64,000 bases of DNA from Peribacillus sp044761985 (GTDB lineage: Bacteria > Bacillota > Bacilli > Bacillales > DSM-1321). Shown piece after piece: positions 17,030 through 24,996 of this stretch (positions are counted from its first letter, which is position 1; every line of letters starts with the position of its first letter). Location: assembly GCF_044761985.1 (NCBI RefSeq), contig NZ_JBIWDK010000001.1, positions 620,001 through 684,000 of the forward strand, read 5' to 3'. Both the position numbers and the translations under genes were made by a program. The notes beneath the pieces were generated by a model. That model was given only the letters and a program-made list of their open reading frames with translations, was not told where the DNA came from and did no database searches.

Positions 17030-17944
17030 CTAATCAGGAGGCAGCTCACCCATCAGGCGTTTATGAATCCAAATGGCAGCCTGAGTTCCGTCCCCCATTG
17101 AAATGGTTACTTGCTCGGAATGGGCGGCAAGATCTCCTCCAGCCCATACTCCCAGAATATTTGTTTCTTTCGTACGTGGGTTCACATGAATATGATTTGT
17201 CTCATTTACATCAACACCAAGTTGTTTGGCAAGTGCATTATTTATTTTGTTCCCTTTAAATGCTACAAAAGCTTTTTCTGCTTCTATCCTTTTCCCATTT
17301 ACCAATTGGATAGCTTGAAGATTTTGAGATTCATCGACTTTAACTTCCTCTACTTCTTCTTCGAATACAGGTATTTGGTTATCCTCTAGCTTTTTTCTGA
17401 ACGTTTCATTGATCTTGGTTTTTGAATGGTTTACATAGATGATAGCTTTTGACCAATATAAAAGGGTGAGCGCCATGTTAGCCCCCGTATTTCCCCCGCC
17501 AATGACCACTGTTTGTTTATGCTTAATTTCATACCCATCACAGTCTGGACAAATATAAGTGGAGATACCAAGAGTAGGATAGAGATTCCTTATAGCTGGA
17601 ATGTTATCGGTAACGCCTGTCCCAAGAAAAATCGTTTTCGCTTCGTAATGGATATCATCATCTGTGCACATTATAAAAAGATCCTCTTTTTTCTCGAGTG
17701 AGGTCACGGTACCGTCGAAGAACTCGACTCCGAACTTTTCTGCATGCTGTCTCCCTAGGCTCCTTAACCGTTTTCCGCTCACTCCTTCAGGCCAACCTAG
17801 AATGTTTTGATAGTCTTTAGCTATCAATGAACGGCCTTTCTGAGCGTCTATCACCGCTATATTGTGATTGTATCTTCCGAGTTGGATGGCAGCCTGTAAA
17901 CCGGCGATGCCTCCTCCAATAATGATGCAGTCCACTTTTTTCAT
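17030..17944 (-). CDS. Thioredoxin reductase-like FAD/NAD(P)H oxidoreductase
   Basis: A 304-residue flavoprotein. The FAD-binding GGGIAG motif is at residues 10-15, a redox pair CPDC at 132-135, the NAD(P)H site IGGGNTGAN near 147 and the FAD-closing motif WAGGDLAAHSEQ near 268. It has the fold of thioredoxin reductase, but CPDCDGYE differs from the usual CATCDG, so it belongs to the TrxR-like branch whose partner is often not thioredoxin. The start ATG follows GGCGGTG. It lies downstream of a Cys-bearing HxlR regulator on the same strand, with a terminator between. Confidence 0.82.
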   Translation of the reverse strand: MKKVDCIIIGGGIAGLQAAIQLGRYNHNIAVIDAQKGRSLIAKDYQNILGWPEGVSGKRLRSLGRQHAEKFGVEFFDGTVTSLEKKEDLFIMCTDDDIHYEAKTIFLGTGVTDNIPAIRNLYPTLGISTYICPDCDGYEIKHKQTVVIGGGNTGANMALTLLYWSKAIIYVNHSKTKINETFRKKLEDNQIPVFEEEVEEVKVDESQNLQAIQLVNGKRIEAEKAFVAFKGNKINNALAKQLGVDVNETNHIHVNPRTKETNILGVWAGGDLAAHSEQVTISMGDGTQAAIWIHKRLMGELPPD

Positions 17945-18028
17945 AATTTCACCGCCTGCTTTTAGGAGTTACCCTTTATGAGAAAAATATACCACTGAAC
18001 ATATACGAATAAACAAAGGTAAGACATA

Positions 18029-18065
18029 AAAAAGAGAGAAACCTCTATATATGGTTCCTCTCTTT
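18029..18065 (-). terminator. Terminator of the HxlR gene
   Basis: On the minus strand AAAAGAGAGGAACC pairs with GGTTTCTCTCTTTT around an AT-rich loop and ends in TTTTTT. Confidence 0.8.
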
Positions 18066-18076
18066 TATAGGATAGC

Positions 18077-18403
18077 CTATTGGTCCTCTATGGGTTTGAT
18101 CCATTCTTGTGCCCAGTTCTGTATCTCGTGAATCACCGGTGCAAGCGCTTCGCCTTTTTCTGTTAAAGAATATTCAATCCTGACAGGTGTCTCTGGGTAA
18201 ACATCTCTTTTTACGATGCCTTCAGATTCCAAGTCTTTTAACCGTTCAGAAAGAATTCGGCCACTGATTGGGAAGGCAGATTCAATATTGCAAAACCGTT
18301 GAGGTCCATTAAGTAATTGATTGACGATCAATCCTGTCCAACGTTTACTCAAGATTTGCATGCCTTTTTCAAATCGAGGACAAAGTGTCACATTATTCAT
18401 CAT
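18077..18403 (-). CDS. HxlR-family transcriptional regulator (YodB/CatR type)
   Basis: A 108-residue winged-helix regulator (HxlR core RILSERLKDLESEGIVKRDV). One N-terminal Cys (LCPRFEKGMQILSKRW, Cys8) aligns with the conserved redox-sensing Cys of YodB and CatR, repressors that respond to quinones, diamide and electrophiles. A second Cys lies in QRFCNIES. The ATG-ATG start at 18403/18400 has GGGGTGAT just upstream; a longer frame to 18433 lacks an SD. It is divergent from nos, so the 230-base gap with inverted repeats probably carries its operator. Confidence 0.82.
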   Translation of the reverse strand: MMNNVTLCPRFEKGMQILSKRWTGLIVNQLLNGPQRFCNIESAFPISGRILSERLKDLESEGIVKRDVYPETPVRIEYSLTEKGEALAPVIHEIQNWAQEWIKPIEDQ

Positions 18404-18445
18404 ATCACCCCGTTGGTATTCATTATAAAGCATTTACCTCGCATG

Positions 18446-18489
18446 TAACAACTTTACTGAATATTATTTAGTTACTGTATAGGTTGTTA
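18446..18489. repeat. Inverted repeat in the HxlR-nos intergenic region
   Basis: TAACAAC (18446-18452) and GTTGTTA (18483-18489) are exact inverted copies. They surround an AT-rich region just upstream of the hxlR-type gene. A possible operator or chance repeat. Confidence 0.3.
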
Positions 18490-18507
18490 TATAAAAAAGT
18501 ATAGCTA

Positions 18508-18522
18508 CTTACATATAGTAAG
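18508..18522. promoter_or_regulatory. Candidate HxlR-type operator
   Basis: CTTAC-ATATA-GTAAG is a perfect 5-bp inverted repeat with a 5-base centre. It is similar in size and composition to YodB/CatR operators (TTAC/GTAA half-sites). It lies in the divergent region between the regulator and nos. Confidence 0.4.
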
Positions 18523-18559
18523 ATTGATGGGTTGTGTTGACCAGAAATTGTCACATCTT

Positions 18560-18582
18560 TTAAAGAAATACTATTTCTTTAA
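18560..18582. promoter_or_regulatory. 23-bp perfect palindrome upstream of nos
   Basis: TTAAAGAAAT (18560-18569) and ATTTCTTTAA (18573-18582) are exact inverted repeats around ACT. A TTGACC hexamer at 18537-18542 sits 18 bases before TAAAGA, so the palindrome would overlap a weak -10. It fits no operator I can name. Confidence 0.45.
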
Positions 18583-18666
18583 GGTATTCTTTTAGAGATA
18601 GAGATAAGATCTATGATACGTTATTAGTATCTCAGGTCAGTATAGATGGAAGGATTAGTGGGATAA

Positions 18667-19749
18667 ATGAGTGAATTACTACATGAAGCCATCTCCTTCA
18701 TCAAGATATATCTTGATGAAATGGGTAAAACAGATGAAGAAGCGATGGATAGAATTAGTCAAATTAAAAAGGAAATCCAAGATACGGGTAGTTATAAACA
18801 TACGCCGGAAGAATTGGAATATGGGGCTAAATTGGCCTGGCGAAATAGTAATCGCTGTATTGGTAGATTGTTTTGGGATTCATTGCGGGTGCTAGATAAA
18901 AGGGCTCTCCAAAGTGAGGATGATATTGTGTCTGCCTTGATTGAGCATATTGAATGGGCAACGAATGATGGAAATATCAGGCCAATCATCACCGTTTTTA
19001 AACAGCAGGACATTGAAAATAAGATAGAGATATGGAATCATCAGCTTATACGATATGCCGGATATGAGACGGAAACGGGCATAGTTGGGGATTCTAGTTC
19101 GATAGCTTTCACCAAACAGTGTCAGGCCTTGGGATGGGAGGGGAAGTATGGATCGTTTGATATCTTGCCACTCGTGATTCAAGTAGGCGGAAAAGTTCCA
19201 AGAGTATATGAAATCCCGAAAGAAATCATTAAAGAAGTACCAATTGGCCATCCTGAGTTTTCCTGGTTCCAGGACTTGGGTCTCAAGTGGTATGCTGTGC
19301 CCATTATTTCCGGAATGAAACTGGAGATTGGCGGTATTTCGTACTCGGCGGCTCCATTTAATGGATGGTATATGGGGACTGAAGTTGGGGCTAGAAACCT
19401 TGCGGATGAGGATCGCTACAATATGCTTCCCAGCATCGGAGAGAGAATGGGATTGGACATTCGAAGAGATTCCACATTATGGAAGGATCGGGCACTGATT
19501 GAACTGAATGAAGCGGTTCTATATTCGTTTAAAAAAGCTGGTGTGAGTATGGTTGACCATCATACAGCCGCCAAGCAATTTAAGCTTTTCGAAGAAAGGG
19601 AGGCATCATGTAAACGGAATGTAACGGGGGACTGGACATGGCTAATTCCACCTGTCTCTCCAGCAACGACGCATGTTTTTCATAAATCGTATCAAAATGA
19701 AATCGTTAAGCCCAACTTCTTTTATAAAAAGGCCCCTTACGTTAAATGA
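18667..19749 (+). CDS. nos: Nitric oxide synthase oxygenase
   Basis: A 360-residue bacterial NOS, which makes NO from L-arginine. It is the oxygenase domain only, as in B. subtilis and B. anthracis, so electrons must come from separate flavodoxin-type reductases. The heme-ligating Cys64 is in WRNSNRCIGRLFW, the substrate-binding Glu is in GWYMGTEVGARN, and the pterin-side WTWLIPP motif is near the C-terminus. It starts at an ATG with a modest SD (AAGG about 12 bases upstream), so translation may be weak. Bacterial NO protects against oxidative stress, which fits the redox neighbourhood. Confidence 0.94.
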   Translation: MSELLHEAISFIKIYLDEMGKTDEEAMDRISQIKKEIQDTGSYKHTPEELEYGAKLAWRNSNRCIGRLFWDSLRVLDKRALQSEDDIVSALIEHIEWATNDGNIRPIITVFKQQDIENKIEIWNHQLIRYAGYETETGIVGDSSSIAFTKQCQALGWEGKYGSFDILPLVIQVGGKVPRVYEIPKEIIKEVPIGHPEFSWFQDLGLKWYAVPIISGMKLEIGGISYSAAPFNGWYMGTEVGARNLADEDRYNMLPSIGERMGLDIRRDSTLWKDRALIELNEAVLYSFKKAGVSMVDHHTAAKQFKLFEEREASCKRNVTGDWTWLIPPVSPATTHVFHKSYQNEIVKPNFFYKKAPYVK

Positions 19750-19751
19750 AT

Positions 19752-19776
19752 GTTTACATTTAATGGGTGAGGGTAC
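19752..19776 (+). promoter_or_regulatory. Candidate sigma-B promoter of the 88-residue gene
   Basis: GTTTAC, 13 bases, GGGTAC: each hexamer is one base from the sigma-B consensus (GTTTAA / GGGTAT). Transcription would start about 25 bases before the ATG at 19810. It lies immediately after the nos stop. Confidence 0.5.
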
Positions 19777-19809
19777 ATATATATTAATCCAACGTTAAGG
19801 AGGAAGGTA

Positions 19810-20076
19810 ATGATGGCATTAGCAAAGAATGTAGTACTGCTCGGAGTCGGAGTTGCCGGAGTCTCGTTTTTATCTAAAACGAACCGAGGGAAAGCGAAAA
19901 ATGTATGGTCCAGTGCAAAAACGAAGGCAATGAGTTTTTGGAATAAACGACAATCGGTAGATCCCTTAATTGAAAAGGCAGGACATCCTGACCCATATGA
20001 TCACGAAGACAATAAAATGGTGGATGAAGGCGCTATGTATAGCGTAAATTACTATAATACTGTGAAGCACACTTAA
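19810..20076 (+). CDS. Small membrane-anchored protein of unknown function
   Basis: An 88-residue protein with one N-terminal hydrophobic helix (about 5-20, NVVLLGVGVAGVSFL), a basic stretch (residues 22-46, rich in K) and an acidic C-terminal part (DPYDHEDNKMVDEG). The overall layout is like YtxH-type stress proteins, but I cannot place it in a family. The SD AAGGAGGAAGG is strong; ATG at 19810 or 19813. It has a sigma-B-like promoter and its own terminator. Confidence 0.65.
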   Translation: MMALAKNVVLLGVGVAGVSFLSKTNRGKAKNVWSSAKTKAMSFWNKRQSVDPLIEKAGHPDPYDHEDNKMVDEGAMYSVNYYNTVKHT

Positions 20077-20086
20077 ATGAAACACC

Positions 20087-20118
20087 ATCGCTTGGGAAAT
20101 ATCCCAAGCGATTTTTTT
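20087..20118 (+). terminator. Terminator after the 88-residue gene
   Basis: ATCGCTTGGG and CCCAAGCGAT form a perfect 10-bp stem followed by seven T. Confidence 0.92.
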
Positions 20119-20268
20119 ATGAAATGATTTTTTTAGAAAGTTAACCAATTATAGCGCTTAAGAAACTAGTCAGCATTTTCATATGTTGTGAAAAGAGCTT
20201 GGGGAATTATTTATTGTGCTTTAGAAGATTTAGGATTAAGATAAAGGAATTGAAAGGATGTGATACGA

Positions 20269-20394
20269 GTGGGCATCAGTTCTTATGACGACCCTGAACC
20301 CAGTAAGCAAGAGGAAGCCGATATGATGCTAGACGTCGAGACTGTTATTCTCCATGAGTATCTACTCGAAGATGGTAAATTGAGCTTTCTCTAA
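20269..20394 (+). CDS. Putative 41-residue acidic protein upstream of corA
   Basis: A GTG at 20269 follows AAAGGATG and opens 41 codons. The product is strongly acidic (DDPEPSKQEEAD; MLDVETVILHEYLLEDG) with no membrane segment. It ends 19 bases before the corA-type start codon, so it would be the first gene of a two-gene operon or a leader peptide for it. I do not recognise it. Confidence 0.5.
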   Translation: MGISSYDDPEPSKQEEADMMLDVETVILHEYLLEDGKLSFL

Positions 20395-20413
20395 GAAAGA
20401 GGAGGTCGTTTGA

Positions 20414-21352
20414 ATGATTGAGATATACAAGACGAATGAAAGCCGCATGCTGAACGTAACCGATGAAATGACGAAAGGTTCATGGGTGAACATAGTGGCA
20501 CCGACAGAAGATGAAATACAATATATTTGCTCCACTTTGCAAGTACCGATTAACTTCATGAAAGATCCATTAGATGATGAGGAACGGCCTCGTATAGAGA
20601 AAGAGGATGATCATTTACTGATTATCGTCGATTTCCCTTATTTGACAAAGGATGAAGCGGACTTGCCCATTTTTGAAACGATACCAATCGGCATGATTTT
20701 TACGAATGATTGTTTCATTACGGTATCTCTCAAAGATTCACCCATTTTAACCAATTTTAAAAATAATAAAATCAAAGGTTTTTACTCTAATAAGAAAACA
20801 AGATTTGCCCTGCAGATATTATTTGAAATCTCGTCCTATTATTTACGTTATCTTAAGCAAATCAACAAGATGACTAATGAAGCCGAACGAGAACTGCATC
20901 AGTCCATGAAAAATAAAGAACTGTACACCTTCTTGGCATTGGAAAAAAGTCTGGTTTACTTCACGACATCCTTGAAGTCAAACAAGGTTGTTCTCGACAA
21001 AATCCTCCGTTTTAATTACTTGAAAATGTATGAAGAAGATAAAGAATTATTAGAGGATGTAATCATTGAAAATGGCCAGGCGATTGAAATGGCAGAAGTG
21101 TACCTATCAATTTTGAGCGGGATGATGGATGCATTCGCATCCATTATATCCAATAACGTCAATAATGCCATGAAGTTCCTTACATCGGTTACGATTATAC
21201 TAACGCTCCCGACTATGGTGGCAAGTTTCTATGGAATGAATGTGAATCTACCATTTGAGCATAACCCATATGCTTTTATCTTCACTTTATTAATTGCTAT
21301 CAGTCTGGCAGGCACAACAGCCTTTATATTTTGGAAAAAGAAATATTTTTAA
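20414..21352 (+). CDS. CorA-family magnesium/divalent metal transporter
   Basis: A 312-residue channel of the CorA family. A large acidic N-terminal cytoplasmic domain (1-250) is followed by two C-terminal membrane helices, the first ending in the signature YGMN. The second is followed by a short basic tail (FWKKKYF). It resembles B. subtilis YfjQ. GAGGAGGT lies 8 bases before the ATG. It probably moves Mg2+ but could be a Zn/Co member. Confidence 0.9.
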   Translation: MIEIYKTNESRMLNVTDEMTKGSWVNIVAPTEDEIQYICSTLQVPINFMKDPLDDEERPRIEKEDDHLLIIVDFPYLTKDEADLPIFETIPIGMIFTNDCFITVSLKDSPILTNFKNNKIKGFYSNKKTRFALQILFEISSYYLRYLKQINKMTNEAERELHQSMKNKELYTFLALEKSLVYFTTSLKSNKVVLDKILRFNYLKMYEEDKELLEDVIIENGQAIEMAEVYLSILSGMMDAFASIISNNVNNAMKFLTSVTIILTLPTMVASFYGMNVNLPFEHNPYAFIFTLLIAISLAGTTAFIFWKKKYF

Positions 21353-21355
21353 AAC

Positions 21356-21385
21356 AACCGGCTTTCTAGTGAAGCCGGTTTTGTT
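21356..21385 (+). terminator. Terminator after the corA-type gene
   Basis: AACCGGCTT pairs with AAGCCGGTT around TCTAGTG, then TTTTGTT. Confidence 0.85.
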
Positions 21386-21451
21386 ATGAAGAAAAAGCAT
21401 TCATGAATTCGCGAAACAAGGGGAACTTTAAACGTAAGAGAGGTGAATGCG

Positions 21452-21613
21452 ATGACTGAATGGAATGAACAGGCAGCTCCCAATAATAATCTAAAGACTA
21501 GTGATATGAAACCGAAGCGAGCTGTGGGAGGAAAATCAAAGGCAGGGACAAATGGTGATGAACCATTAAAAAATGAGCAAATACAAGAAGAAATCCTTAA
21601 ACAAAATTTATGA
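21452..21613 (+). CDS. Putative 53-residue hydrophilic protein
   Basis: An ATG at 21452 with GAGAGGTGAA upstream opens 53 codons. The product is Asn/Lys/Gln-rich and without a membrane segment (NNNLKTSDMKPKRAVGGKSK), probably disordered. A weak hairpin follows. It could be a small acid-soluble or spore-type protein, but there is no diagnostic motif. Confidence 0.5.
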   Translation: MTEWNEQAAPNNNLKTSDMKPKRAVGGKSKAGTNGDEPLKNEQIQEEILKQNL

Positions 21614-21619
21614 AGAATG

Positions 21620-21640
21620 AGAGACCGATATTAGGTCTCT
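21620..21640 (+). terminator. Weak terminator-like hairpin
   Basis: AGAGACC and GGTCTCT form a perfect 7-bp stem around GATATTA. The following T-run is poor (TCCTGTCTTT). Confidence 0.45.
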
Positions 21641-21721
21641 TCCTGTCTTTAAGGAAAATAAGGACCATACATAAATTGCCCAAGGAAAGGAAATCATTAA
21701 ACGTAGAGGAGGTGTGTGAAG

Positions 21722-21973
21722 ATGTCAAAAATCGGTGTTGAAGAATCATTAACGAATATCCAAGAAGCACTCCGCGATAAAGGTTTTGATGTAGTTGAAA
21801 TCAAGCAAGAAGCAGATGCGAAGAACTTGGATTGTTGTGTTGTAACAGGTTTGGAAACGAACGTAATGGGAATCAGCGATACTTCCATCAAAGCTTCCAT
21901 TATAGATGCAGACGGTTTAACGGCTGATGAAGTATGCCGTCAGGTAGAAAACAAAATGAACTCCATCCAATAA
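21722..21973 (+). CDS. ykuS: UPF0180 family protein, YkuS-like
   Basis: An 83-residue protein of the YkuS/UPF0180 family, identified by the N-terminal pattern (IGVEESLTNIQEALRDKGF), DCCVVTGLETNVMGISDT and DADGLTADEVC. Function is unknown. GAGGAGGTG lies 8 bases before the ATG at 21722; an upstream in-frame GTG overlaps the SD. It is transcribed toward the convergent OsmC gene. Confidence 0.82.
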   Translation: MSKIGVEESLTNIQEALRDKGFDVVEIKQEADAKNLDCCVVTGLETNVMGISDTSIKASIIDADGLTADEVCRQVENKMNSIQ

Positions 21974-21975
21974 GT

Positions 21976-22016
21976 AAAGAGTGCCTATCCTTGAATCGTG
22001 GTTAGGCACTCTTTTT
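21976..22016. terminator. Terminator between ykuS and the osmC-type gene
   Basis: AAAGAGTGCCTA pairs with TTAGGCACTCTTT, followed by TTTT. A-rich on the other side, so possibly bidirectional. Confidence 0.85.
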
Positions 22017-22019
22017 ACA

Positions 22020-22472
22020 TTAACGTGGAGCGATGGAAATGTCCGGTTCTACCTCTACTTCCACGTTGCCTTTGATGGCACGCGATATCATACAAGAGGC
22101 CTCCGATTTATCCACAAGTTTTCGGGCTTTTTCCAAGTCCTTATCCGTAGCTTCATCAGTTAAAACAAGAGATGGTCGATGAATGATTTTCTTGTATGTG
22201 AATACCCCATTCGTAACATCCACAAAGGCTTCGGATTCCATCGTCAAACTGGCCTTTTCAATATGGCTTCTTTCAAGCATGGCCGCAAGCGTAATAATAT
22301 AGCAAGTAGATGCTGCACCGAGCAGCATTTCATCTGGGTTGGTCCCAATCCCCGGACCATCCATTTCCGGAGGCACACTAATTTCCGTTTGTAGATTACC
22401 TGCCTGTATCGTACCACTGCCATTTCTTCCACCAGGCCAATTCGCGCGTAAATGAAAATGATGTAATGTCAT
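22020..22472 (-). CDS. OsmC/Ohr-type peroxiredoxin (SACOL1771-like)
   Basis: A 150-residue OsmC-fold protein with the two conserved thiols, Cys57 (GAASTCYIITLAAML) and Cys127 (SEASCMISRAIKG). Such proteins reduce organic hydroperoxides. NPDEMLLGA before the first Cys is typical of the branch seen in Bacillus and Staphylococcus. The start ATG follows GGGGGGAG. Its neighbours fit an oxidative-stress context. Confidence 0.85.
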   Translation of the reverse strand: MTLHHFHLRANWPGGRNGSGTIQAGNLQTEISVPPEMDGPGIGTNPDEMLLGAASTCYIITLAAMLERSHIEKASLTMESEAFVDVTNGVFTYKKIIHRPSLVLTDEATDKDLEKARKLVDKSEASCMISRAIKGNVEVEVEPDISIAPR

Positions 22473-22675
22473 AAGTCTCCCCCCTTACATTTCTTTAGTT
22501 TAAACCTTATTGGAGGATTTTGCTCGTGTAGAGTATGCACCATCCATAAGCTGTTGAAAATGATAATTCCAAACAGGCTGGGGCATGAGACTATTTTAAG
22601 CACAATATCGTATAGGCTTTTCTATAATAATATAGATTGTAAAAGAAATGATTTTATAATGAAGGGGCTGGGGAG

Positions 22676-23452
22676 TTGACTACATTGGATCTATTCGACT
22701 TGACGAATAAAACGGCTATTGTAACAGGAGGCGGGAGAGGTCTCGGAAAACAAATAGCGTTGGCACTGGCTATGGCAGGTGCAAATATTGTAATTGCTTC
22801 ACGGAAACTTTCTGTATGTGAAGAAACTTGTAAATACTTACATTCAATGGGTACGAAGGCGTTGGCCATTGAATGTGATATTACGAACAAAAGCGATATT
22901 GATTCAGTTGTAAAAGAAACAATGGATCATTTCGGTAGCATTGACATTCTTGTCAATAATAGCGGGACCTCATGGTCTGGTCCGTTAGAAGATATTCCCG
23001 AGGATAAATGGGAAAAGGTAATGAACGTTAATGTTACAGGTACATTCTTGTTTTCACAGGCCGTAGCAAAAATCATGATGGCACAAAAATCTGGGAAAAT
23101 TATTAATATCGCATCGGTATCAGGGCTTGGAGGCACTCACCCTGAGTTGATGGTGACCATTCCTTATAACACTAGCAAGGGAGCTATCATTACCTTGACA
23201 AAAGATCTTGGTGTCAAATTAGCTAAACATGGTATTCAGGTGAATGCGATAGCACCAGGCTTTTTTCCAACTAAGATTACAAAGAAAATCCTTGAAGAAT
23301 CCGATTATGACATTCTTGGAAAAACTCCGGCACATCGATTTGGTAATGGTGAGGATTTAAAAGGAGCGGCAATACTTTTAGCGTCGAAAGCTTCAGACTA
23401 TATAGTGGGGCATGTTCTGATCGTTGATGGAGGCATCGCCGCTACAATCTAA
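22676..23452 (+). CDS. Short-chain dehydrogenase/reductase in the PHA operon (phaB-like position)
   Basis: A 258-residue SDR. The cofactor loop TGGGRGLG is at residues 17-24, NNSG near 90, and the catalytic Ser in NIASVSG with Tyr-x-x-x-Lys in PYNTSK. In B. megaterium the gene at this place is phaB, the NADPH acetoacetyl-CoA reductase that makes (R)-3-hydroxybutyryl-CoA. Sequence detail (GGRGLGKQIALALAMAGANIVIASR) looks closer to gluconate-5-dehydrogenase-type SDRs, so function is inferred from the operon only. TTG at 22676 has AAGGGG 8 bases upstream; a TTG three codons later is an alternative. Confidence 0.75.
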   Translation: MTTLDLFDLTNKTAIVTGGGRGLGKQIALALAMAGANIVIASRKLSVCEETCKYLHSMGTKALAIECDITNKSDIDSVVKETMDHFGSIDILVNNSGTSWSGPLEDIPEDKWEKVMNVNVTGTFLFSQAVAKIMMAQKSGKIINIASVSGLGGTHPELMVTIPYNTSKGAIITLTKDLGVKLAKHGIQVNAIAPGFFPTKITKKILEESDYDILGKTPAHRFGNGEDLKGAAILLASKASDYIVGHVLIVDGGIAATI

Positions 23453-23474
23453 ACAAAGAAGAGGGGAAACATTA

Positions 23475-23909
23475 ATGCCAAAAAAAACAGATTTTTATAA
23501 AGGGTTAAAACTCTTGGGCACTCAAAAAGAACAAGAGTTAAATGATAAAATTCGTGAGTTCATTAATAATAGGAGATTTATTGAATCCATCAGCAACAAT
23601 TCAAAGCAACAGGTTCCGCGTATAAATAAGTTTCAGGAAGCTTCGGAGAGAATGTCCATCATCATGAATTACCCAACCAAACAGGATGTTGCTAATGTAG
23701 CCAAATTAGTCATTCAACTTGAGGAAAAAGTAGACAAGGTTGAAGAGCTACTTTTACATCTCACTGAAGGGGAAAAACGATCCAGTAGAAGAAGTTCACG
23801 AAATAAAAAAAGGGAAAGTACAGGGCAGGTACGTGATAAAAAGAAGATCAGTGACTTTCTTTTTGATTCCTTATTATCCAACGCCAAGGTACAAGTAAAA
23901 GGTTTATGA
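23475..23909 (+). CDS. phaR: PHA synthase subunit PhaR (class IV)
   Basis: A 144-residue protein upstream of, and overlapping, phaC. Class IV PHA synthases are PhaC-PhaR heterodimers. The central block YPTKQDVANVAKLVIQLEEK, predicted to be coiled coil, is typical of PhaR/PhaE-like partners. A basic low-complexity segment (RRSSRRSSRNKKRE-like) follows, then a short C-terminal helix. The ATG at 23475 has GAAGAGGGG about 8 bases upstream; the frame continues upstream inside the SDR gene but without an SD. It is somewhat shorter than B. cereus PhaR. Confidence 0.82.
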   Translation: MPKKTDFYKGLKLLGTQKEQELNDKIREFINNRRFIESISNNSKQQVPRINKFQEASERMSIIMNYPTKQDVANVAKLVIQLEEKVDKVEELLLHLTEGEKRSSRRSSRNKKRESTGQVRDKKKISDFLFDSLLSNAKVQVKGL

Positions 23910-24973
23910 ACATGAAGGAAATGAATAAATCAGGTCGTAAAACTATGGCGACGCCTAAATGGAAACACTTCTTGGATATTCCAAATCAGCCGATGCCGGA
24001 AATGGGCACTACACCGAGGGTACGGGTTTGGAACAAGAACAAATCAACATTATGGTATTATCCGCCGATCAAAAAAAAATATAAAGTACCAGTATTTCTC
24101 ATCTATTCATTGATTAATACACCTGTAATTCTTGATCTAGGACCAGGAAATAGTTTGATAGAAGCTTTTGTTAACGAAGGCTTCGAAGTGTATTTGATTG
24201 ATTTTGGTAGTCCAGGCTATGAAGACGGAGATACGACGATAGATGATTATATTATAAAATATATCCGGAGTGGGGTACGGCGTGCGCTTCTTCACTCAGG
24301 TGCATCGGAAATTTCCATAATGGGCTTTTGCTTGGGTGGGACGATAGCTACGATGTATGCTGCTATTGCAAATGAGCCAATTAGAAACCTGATTCTTTCG
24401 GTGACACCCATCGATTTTAGTGATTCGCAAGTATTCGATCAATGGCAGGCCTCGATGAGGGATGGAAGTGCCAATTTTGATGAAGTGCTTGACATCATGA
24501 AAGTCATACCTGCCAGTGGGGTGAAAGATGGCATTCGATTAATCACTTCACCTATTTACTTTTCTCCATATTTATCTTTGCTAAATCAAGCGGATAATGA
24601 ACAATATGTTCAAAACTGGCGTAGGTTCAACGCGTGGACGAATGGTCATGTCCCTTTATCTGGTGCAGTTGCAAAACAACTAACAGATGACCTTATTATC
24701 AATAACCGTCTGGTTAAGGGACAATTGAAAGTGAACGGTAAAAAAGCCAAAATGACGAATATTGATGCAAACGTTCTAGTTGTTGCAAGTGAAAACGACC
24801 GTTTAGTACCACAGGAAATGATTTCCCCCATAATGAGGCTTCTAAAAAGCAAGGACAAAACCTACAAACTCCTTCAAAGTGGACATGCTTCCAACAACTA
24901 TGCCGGTAAGCTACCCCAGTATCTTAAAGAGTGGCTTCCTGCGCGATCATCACCCATCAAGAAAGTAAAATAG
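23906..24973 (+). CDS. phaC: Class IV polyhydroxyalkanoate synthase catalytic subunit PhaC
   Basis: A 355-residue PHA synthase that polymerises (R)-3-hydroxyacyl-CoA on the granule surface. The lipase-like box GFCLGG carries nucleophile Cys142. The partner Asp298 is in ASENDRLVP and His327 in SGHASNN. Its length suits class III/IV synthases. The start codon overlaps the phaR stop (ATGA), so the two are translationally coupled. In-frame ATGs at 23912 and 23945 are alternatives. I see no phaP or phaQ gene next to it. Confidence 0.93.
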   Translation: MNMKEMNKSGRKTMATPKWKHFLDIPNQPMPEMGTTPRVRVWNKNKSTLWYYPPIKKKYKVPVFLIYSLINTPVILDLGPGNSLIEAFVNEGFEVYLIDFGSPGYEDGDTTIDDYIIKYIRSGVRRALLHSGASEISIMGFCLGGTIATMYAAIANEPIRNLILSVTPIDFSDSQVFDQWQASMRDGSANFDEVLDIMKVIPASGVKDGIRLITSPIYFSPYLSLLNQADNEQYVQNWRRFNAWTNGHVPLSGAVAKQLTDDLIINNRLVKGQLKVNGKKAKMTNIDANVLVVASENDRLVPQEMISPIMRLLKSKDKTYKLLQSGHASNNYAGKLPQYLKEWLPARSSPIKKVK

Positions 24974-24996
24974 TACGGAGGAAGGGGTTATATACC

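Noticed and set aside
22600..22630. Sigma-A promoter for the PHA operon
   Set aside because: TATAAT at 22623-22628 is good, but no -35 sits at 16-18 bases, so I do not list it as a feature.
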